This document shows, piece by piece, positions 58,728 to 64,000 of a stretch of 64,000 nt of DNA. Position 1 is the stretch's first letter; each line of letters begins with the position of its first letter. The notes below the pieces were generated by a model, which was not told the origin of the DNA, did not search any database, and was given only the letters and a program-made list of their open reading frames with translations. The position numbers were made by a program, and so were the translations under genes. This stretch comes from Hemerocallis citrina (taxonomy: Eukaryota > Streptophyta > Magnoliopsida > Asparagales > Asphodelaceae), in assembly GCA_017893485.1 (NCBI GenBank), contig CM030363.1, positions 86,259,730 to 86,323,729 of the forward strand, given 5' to 3'.

Positions 58728-58876
58728 CTAAGATAGAATAAAAAAGAGACAGAGAAAAAGAATGGATGAACAGGGGTAGAAAAAATACAATGCAAAAAGA
58801 TAATATGAAAGAATAAAAACAAGAGAAATGAAAAGAAGCAAAAGAGAAACAAAAAAAATAATAAAACAAAATATAC
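58728..58876 (-). other. Putative spliceosomal intron between A4 gag and protease (149 bp)
   Basis: On the minus strand: TTGCAG|GTATATTTTG at the 5' side; a long T/C-rich tract and TATCTTAG|GTG at the 3' side. It is T-rich, unlike the flanks. Gag (phase 1 at 58877) and protease (58727) are in the same frame once it is removed. Left in, the gag frame stays open through it and ends at TAG 58730-58728, the last three bases of the intron. Confidence 0.72.
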
Positions 58877-60075
58877 CTGCAACAACACCCTCTGCTGTCT
58901 CAACATCAACAGCGGTCAGGTTGAAAGCCTGACCTCTCCTGGGGGCAGCGGTACTCCGACCGACAATCTGGTGCTGAGGAGGAAGAGGTGGCCTAACATG
59001 ACCATGAGCTAGGGTTACCTGCTTAACTGGACCCCTGGCTGGAAGAGCCATCCTCCATTGCAGGCAATCTCGCATTGAATGGTCAGCAGCACCACATCCA
59101 AAGCACCGGCGATTGGCACGCCTACACTCCCTGCAATCATGCCCAGCCAACTGGCAAAAGTCGCAAAAACTAGCTCTCTGGGAACCAGCAGAAGTGTAAG
59201 GGGCTGCCCTGACAGGATAGGCAGAAACAGGCCGAACCAGCCCACCAGAAGGCCAAGCAACAGCAGAGTGCAGAACAGTCCACTGAGAAGGAGTCAATCC
59301 ACCATGAGCCTGCTCCTGAGCTCGAGCTGCCTCGAGAGCTTCAGCATAAGTACGCAAACCAAGTGAGACAAGCTGCACCTTAATGTCTCTCTCAAGTCCC
59401 AATGTAAATCTACGAGCCCTGTCCTCCTTGTTTGCCACAAGAATGACTGCGAAGCAACTAAGTCTTGTAAATTTTGCTGCATACTCATCCACAGACCTGG
59501 AGCCCTATTTCAAGAAAGTCTCATGTTACAATATTGCATGGACAATATGTAATAAAATTTCAATAATAGAAATAAAGACCAACCTGTTTCAGGACCAGGA
59601 ACTGTTGCTCCATTTCAACTCAGGTGCTTTTAAGGAAGAACTTCTCCAAGAAGCTCCTAGTGAACGTGGCCCAAGTGATCGGTTGTTCGAGCCTTTCGGA
59701 CTCGGATCTCCACAAAATATGATCCAGATCCACCAGCTGGATGGCCACCACATCAACTCTATCAGCATCGGCAACTCGCACTGCCAAAAGCAACTGCTTA
59801 GTCCAGATTAACCACTGTTCTGCCTCCAAAGGCATCTCAGCACCTGAAAACCTGTCAGGATGCAACCTCATGAAGTCCATGACTGTACCCAGACAGGGAG
59901 GAAGAGCTGCCTGCATAGGTACGGCAGGAGGCGAAACCCAAGCAGCCTCCAAAGCATCCATTACCAAGTCACTGTGGTTCTGCTGCATATTGATCAGCCG
60001 TTCTAATACATTGGTAACGGCCTCAAGCCCGGCCTGATCATCCTGAGAACGAAAAGTAGAACCTCTACGAACCAT
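58877..60075 (-). pseudogene. A4 Gag, split by an apparent intron
   Basis: ATG at 60075 (MVRRGSTFRSQDDQ), three bases downstream of a strong 3' splice site. Exon 1 (60078-59584) has the gag core MRLHPDRFSGAEMPLEAEQW and ITWATFTRSFLEKFF, with an internal TGA at 59620-59622. Exon 2 (59504-58877) continues VDEYAAKFTRLSCF, RFTLGLERDIKVQLV and two intact CCHC zinc knuckles (CDFCQLAGHDCREC; CFGCGAADHSMRDC), then a Pro-rich tail. The join corresponds to an uninterrupted place in the B gag (FLSLQQRSLSVREYETKF), so the intron is a gain in A4's lineage. Confidence 0.85.
59505..59583 (-). other. Putative intron inside A4 gag (79 bp)
   Basis: On the minus strand CTGAAACAG|GTTGGTCTTT … CTTGAAATAG|GGCTCC. 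It is AT-rich and has an in-frame TGA 22 bases in. Removal joins two gag segments, both phase 0, at a site that is continuous in element B. Splice-site scores are good at the 5' side and moderate at the 3' side. Confidence 0.65.
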
Positions 60076-60078
60076 AGT

Positions 60079-60095
60079 CTGCACAAAACCAAAAA
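60079..60095 (-). promoter_or_regulatory. 3' splice site just upstream of the A4 gag ATG
   Basis: TTTTTGGTTTTGTGCAG| on the minus strand, intron side ending at 60079, ATG at 60075. It is a textbook plant acceptor and implies that gag mRNA is spliced from a donor upstream, most likely in the LTR near 62836. Confidence 0.6.
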
Positions 60096-60224
60096 TAATT
60101 AGCATCCAGATCAAAGTTGATTACAATTTATTTATGTATGCATGGTTTGTGTAATGTTCAGCCAATCCCAGATTGAGCCAAGCTTGTCAAATATATCAGT
60201 CAAACTAATACATTAGCCAAATCT

Positions 60225-60238
60225 GGGCTTTGATACCA
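60225..60238 (-). promoter_or_regulatory. Primer-binding site of A4 (initiator tRNA-Met type, one mismatch)
   Basis: TGGTATCAAAGCCC on the minus strand, ten bases inside the LTR end; the canonical site reads TGGTATCAGAGC. It fixes the LTR boundary at 60249. Confidence 0.85.
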
Positions 60239-62819
60239 CTAAAAACCTTATCACGTCCAGCTTCCCAAAAAGAATACAGAATCCAGATACGTGACTAAGC
60301 CCAGCGAATGATTTTTATCATCCATAAGCTATCATGATCTTTACAACATTTTACAAGAATAATCAGAGTCGGAAGCAAGGAAAGTCAACCATGCATGCAC
60401 ATATGAATCAATATACCAACAAGAATTTACTTGAAACCAATTTATAATAATCTCAAATAAATCAGATCTGAATAAGTCAAAAATCCTGGGTCACATTGCC
60501 CAAATACAAAATGATCCAAGTAATCAAGTACAATTGTTCAAATAGCAACAGGAACTAATAATAATAGCAGGAAATCATGATAACAAAACTCCAACACTAA
60601 TATGTTAGATAACCTACACCATCTGGCAGCTGATCTCCATGATCTGCAATTTAATAAATTGTAAGAAGAGGAAAAGAAAACAAAATGCCCGTCAATGCAA
60701 GTTACGGGCCGCTTGTAGTGCAGGCACAAGTATATGGGGAAGATAAACAAATAGCATGGAATAGGAATGATAACAAAATGGAACAACTAGCATGAATCAT
60801 GAACAGAATCAAGTAACAGCAGGTGTATATAACATGTAACGGGTAACAGGGATCGTGCAAGCAGGTAAACATGTAACAGGTATCAAGTAGTATGTACAGG
60901 TAATCATGTATCAGGAAAACAGATAGCAGGTACAGGTAAGCATGGAACAGGAAATCATGTTATGTCCATCCTTTTACCACATAGTTGCTACATTCAAACA
61001 AGTTTGCATTTAGATTTTGTATAGAGTCTATAAGGCCATGTACTCAGGTATCATGTAAACAGGCATAGGAACAGATATCATGTAACAGGTAATCATGCAT
61101 CAGGTACAGGTATCATGTAACAGGTAATCATGCATCAGGTAAGACTAAGTCCCCTCCAAGTACACCCTCTCATAAGGAAGTATGTAGTTGGGTAACAGGT
61201 GGAAAACACGGGCCCCCTTATGAGTACACCCTCTCATAAGGAAGTATGTAGTCAGGAATCAGATAATCAGAATTATGCATGATCATATAACAGGTAAAAG
61301 GTAAAAGATAAATAGGTGGGAAACACAGGCCCCCTTCCAAGTACACATTTCTATATTTTCCACTAATAGATCTTTCCCTTAACCCCGACTTGGTTATTTT
61401 GTTATCATTAATCAAACAGGCATGTGTGTGTCACAAACAGGTTAAGAATAACATAGCATGAACAAGTAATAGGTTCAGGGTGAAAGATAAACATGTACAG
61501 GTGAAAGATAACTCATAAAAGAATAGAACAACGAAAATTCTAGTTCAGGACAGCAAGACAATACTGCATTAAATCTGGAATTAGTGTTGCTACAAATATG
61601 CAAACCTAGATCTGTCAAAGAATCTGGAAAATAGACTCCCGGCCTAATCTAGCAAATATATATAATTCAAATGGTAGTTCACAAAAACATAAGTCAAAAC
61701 AGATTTGAATCCAGAAAACATGTTCAGTAATAAATCAGAAGTTTGTATTCAAGAACAAGAAAACAGCATGAAAACTCACTGATTAAATCCAAGAAAAATC
61801 TGAATATTCCCTAATGTTTAGTAATGGAAAATAAAGTTTCATAATTTTCCAACATAAATAGAATAGTCAAGGAAAATTAGAAACAGCAAGATACAGTAGT
61901 GTTGTTAATCTGAAATTGTAAACACTGCAGTACCCAAACAAAAATATCTTACAAAATAAAAATTGAAATCCAGATCCGTCAAAAGTGTGATAAAATAGAT
62001 GCAGTAGGCTAACTTTCATATTCACAAAGAGTTTAGAGACAGCAAGTAGAATCAGGTCGAAATCTAGGTTCTTTACTGAACAACAAGAAAATTCTGCTAG
62101 TATAGTAGTTGTTTACAAGCATAGAATAGTTTGTAAAACTCATCAATTAAATCCAAAAAAATTCAGGGTTAATCCCAATCAAGTCTAGTTGTATTGTGCA
62201 AAATATTGGATAAAAATAATACTTTTAACATCACGATAAAAATAGATTACTCTTCAGAATTCATAGAAAATAAAATCTGGAAATCTCTCTACACCTCTGT
62301 AGTAAAATAGACATAACTCACAATCCATAAATCGAAACTGAGATATGTCAGAAGAGTTGGAAAATAGATAGAATTATCTACAGTTCATATTCACAAATAA
62401 TTTTAATATACTGACCTTAATAGGGCCTAAAATACTGAACAACATTGGGTAACAGAAAATATAGAATTGTCTCTTATACATAAATCAACATAGATCATAC
62501 CGAATTTGTCTAAATCATAACCAAACATGAAATAGGGTATACTAGATGTCCAAGCAACATGGTATAGGGTATTTTACATGTCTACAACAAGTATACTACA
62601 AATCGCATAACCGAGCACACGATATCATATGAACAACGTGCATGTGTACAACACAAAGTGGTCATCCCTGAGTTATTTCATGTCATGGATATGATGTGGC
62701 AACTACGGACGGGTGAACACAATAGAGACAAGATCAACAAAGGGGTTTCACACAAGAATTGTCTCTAGAACACAACTACACTACAAGCGGTATTTAGTAC
62801 TTGTATTATACAAAGAAAA

Positions 62820-62900
62820 GAATACAAGTTACTTGCCTGAGAGACGCTGACGGAAACGACAATGCAAAGAGAATAACGAGAACGGATTCCTGGGCACAAA
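62820..62900 (-). promoter_or_regulatory. Conserved A-family LTR block with candidate splice donor
   Basis: Element sense: CGTTATTCTC … CGTCTCTCAGGCAAGTAACTTGTA. All four A LTRs keep this block. CTCAG|GCAAGT (62836) would be a GC-type donor. The alternative GCAA|GTAACT keeps GT in all copies (ACAAGTAACT in A1, GCAAGTAACT in A2, ACAAGTAGAT in A3). Confidence 0.45.
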
Positions 62901-63401
62901 CTCAACCAACAAACTCCGAAACACTCCCACGAACAACGAGCAAAGAACGCCCAACTACACGAACTAAACGAGAACACTCGCACACCCACACAACCCAACA
63001 CAACACAATCGCACCCGCACACTAAGAGAGCGAAGGAGGGACGGTTGTGGGCTGTCGCTACCTGCGGCGCATCGAGATAGGGAGGGCGCACACAGGGAGC
63101 ACTGAGGCTGGTGGTCGCTGCAGTGGAAGAAGGGGCTGAGGCGACTGCTGTGGACTGCTGTCGGAGGGAGAGCAGCACAGGGCGGATGGCACATGGAAGA
63201 GGTCGCAGCGAAGTCGGTAGGGAGAGGCAGGATCAGGGGGTGTGCCAGCTGTGAGTGCAGGCGCACAGGGATGGACGGAAGATAGGGTGGAGGTCGGGAT
63301 GATAGGAGGGATGAGAGGTCAGGAGTGAGCACGGGGATAGGGTCTGAAGAGCTGGTGACGGCTAGGTATAAGGAAGGGGAACAATCATGCATGATGGGTT
63401 C

Positions 63402-63409
63402 TATTTATA
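63402..63409 (-). promoter_or_regulatory. TATA box of the A4 LTR
   Basis: TATAAATA on the minus strand in the context CCCATATAAATAGAACCC. It sits directly before the GC-rich leader, with about 540 bases between it and the conserved block. Confidence 0.65.
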
Positions 63410-63512
63410 TGGGTATAAAGTTTTTAGGGTTGGGTAGTGAGTGACGGCTGAAGGGGGGTTTCGGGTTTTCGGGTGAACAGGGTAGAGGGTAGTTTAGGTG
63501 GCTGAATATGTT

Positions 63513-64000
63513 AATCTATATAATAAATTACAAAGAAAGCTATCAAGTGGCTCTCATTCAATCTCCCCTAAAACCAATGGCCTAGATTGATTCTCACAAA
63601 ACATATTTTCCCGCCCAAAATCTCAAACCCCAAAATTAAATTTTCCCCCCCAAAACTAAAAAACTCATTACTTTATTACTATCTCTCTGTACTTTTTCAT
63701 ATTTCTCTCTTTCTCTCTCTCCCTCTCTCTCTCCCATTCTTTCTTAACTTAGAAATTTAGATTTGAAAATTTCAGATTTGTATAATTTTCAGAATTGTTA
63801 TACTTTTTTTATTGCACATGTTATATTGAAAATAACAAATATCTTTTCAACAGTTAAATTTCATCATTTTCCACCCTTAAAGTTCTAAGAAGTTGAATTT
63901 TACACCCTCATTTATAATTATTTTTCAACATATACTAATAGAAACGTGGATTTTTATTTACAACTAATTATTATCATACTATTCAAACTTGAACTACATA
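63513..64000. other. AT-rich flank, possible Helitron 5' end
   Basis: A4 LTR sequence stops before TTAATCTATATAATAAATTAC. A start TCTATATAATA preceded by A is the form of many plant Helitron 5' termini. The next 200 bases (GTGGCTCTCATTCAATCTCC, CCAATGGCCTAGATTGATTC, CCCGCCCAAAATCTCAAACC) read like Helitron-type non-coding sequence. A CT-rich low-complexity run is at 63690-63740. No gene is seen. Confidence 0.3.

Larger units (their letters stand above)
56101..63512 (-). mobile_element. A4: chromovirus of the A family, truncated at both ends
   Basis: Right to left: 5' LTR (60249-63512), PBS, gag with two apparent introns, protease, RT, RNase H and the first part of integrase. The left end is cut at about 56100 within integrase, so the rest of integrase and the 3' LTR are missing. 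The LTR is of the same family as A1, A2 and A3, so A4 shows what the internal region of those solo LTRs once was: a Tekay-like chromovirus. Confidence 0.88.
60249..63512 (-). mobile_element. A4 5' LTR, 5'-truncated (~3.3 kb remain)
   Basis: The terminus in element sense is GCTGGACGTGATA, paralleling GGGGCGTGACA of A1. It contains the CAGGTAT/ATCATGTAACAGG short tandem tract (60820-61300), the conserved A-family block at about 62825-62900, a GC-rich leader (62900-63370) and TATA. On the right it stops at about 63512, where AT-rich DNA of another kind begins; about 0.8 kb of U3 is absent. Frames at 62765-63392 lie in the leader and are not conserved in A1-A3. Confidence 0.85.

Noticed and set aside
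62765..63392. Cys/Ser-rich frames resembling small secreted proteins
   Set aside because: GC-rich leader of the A4 LTR; no conservation and no plausible gene structure.

Overview
This window looks like plant nuclear DNA, almost certainly from a eudicot with a large, repeat-rich genome. It appears to contain no host protein gene. Everything I can recognise is retrotransposon DNA inserted into other retrotransposon DNA, plus a captured piece of a 5S rDNA array. The families seen are Tat-lineage Ty3/gypsy elements (called C here), chromovirus-type (Tekay/Del-like) Ty3/gypsy elements (A and B), other long solo LTRs (E and F) and an L1-like LINE. Family letters are my own. No alignment or database search was run; assignments come from reading motifs and comparing repeats by eye.

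Layout. The host framework of the first ~46.9 kb is an old minus-strand Tat element, C1. It is visible only as fragments: 3646-5009 (RNase H/RT), 23300-23929 (RT start/protease), 27499-29130 (protease/gag), 32016-32531 (leader and primer-binding site) and 32532-32789 plus 46731-46866 (5' LTR). C1 is interrupted by: an LTR at the window edge (B', 1-3644); a very large composite insertion (A2, 5015-23294); a solo LTR (E, 23935-27493, TSD catcg); an A-type LTR fragment (A3, ~29131-32015); a second, structurally complete Tat element (C2, 32795-46725, TSD atatg); and an L1-like LINE (46869-52185). Inside A2 lie a piece of tandem 5S rDNA (6778-~7800), a chromovirus B element on the minus strand (8096-21341), and a solo A1 LTR (16606-20740, TSD ttcat) inserted into the B 5' LTR. 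The B element is bracketed by ~430-bp inverted repeats that share one chimeric A/B breakpoint.

C2 is the best-preserved element. On the minus strand it has a 5' LTR, PBS, gag, protease, RT, RNase H, a second (archaeal-type) RNase H, integrase, polypurine tract and 3' LTR. Between integrase and the 3' LTR it carries a multi-exon antisense gene on the plus strand with its own TATA box, flanked by four tandem arrays. All its pol frames carry stops, several of them CGA-to-TGA, as expected of a methylated, silenced copy.

The right side holds a long LTR-like block (F, ~52186-56100) and a minus-strand chromovirus (A4, 56101-63512). A4's integrase is cut at its left end, and its ~3.3-kb 5' LTR is cut on the right by AT-rich DNA that may be a Helitron end. 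A4 is the most surprising part. Its gag region contains two apparent in-frame GT-AG introns, and the stop codon of the unspliced gag frame is formed by the 3' splice site of the second. A strong 3' splice site also sits just upstream of the gag ATG. Together these suggest that splicing controls gag versus gag-pol expression in this family.
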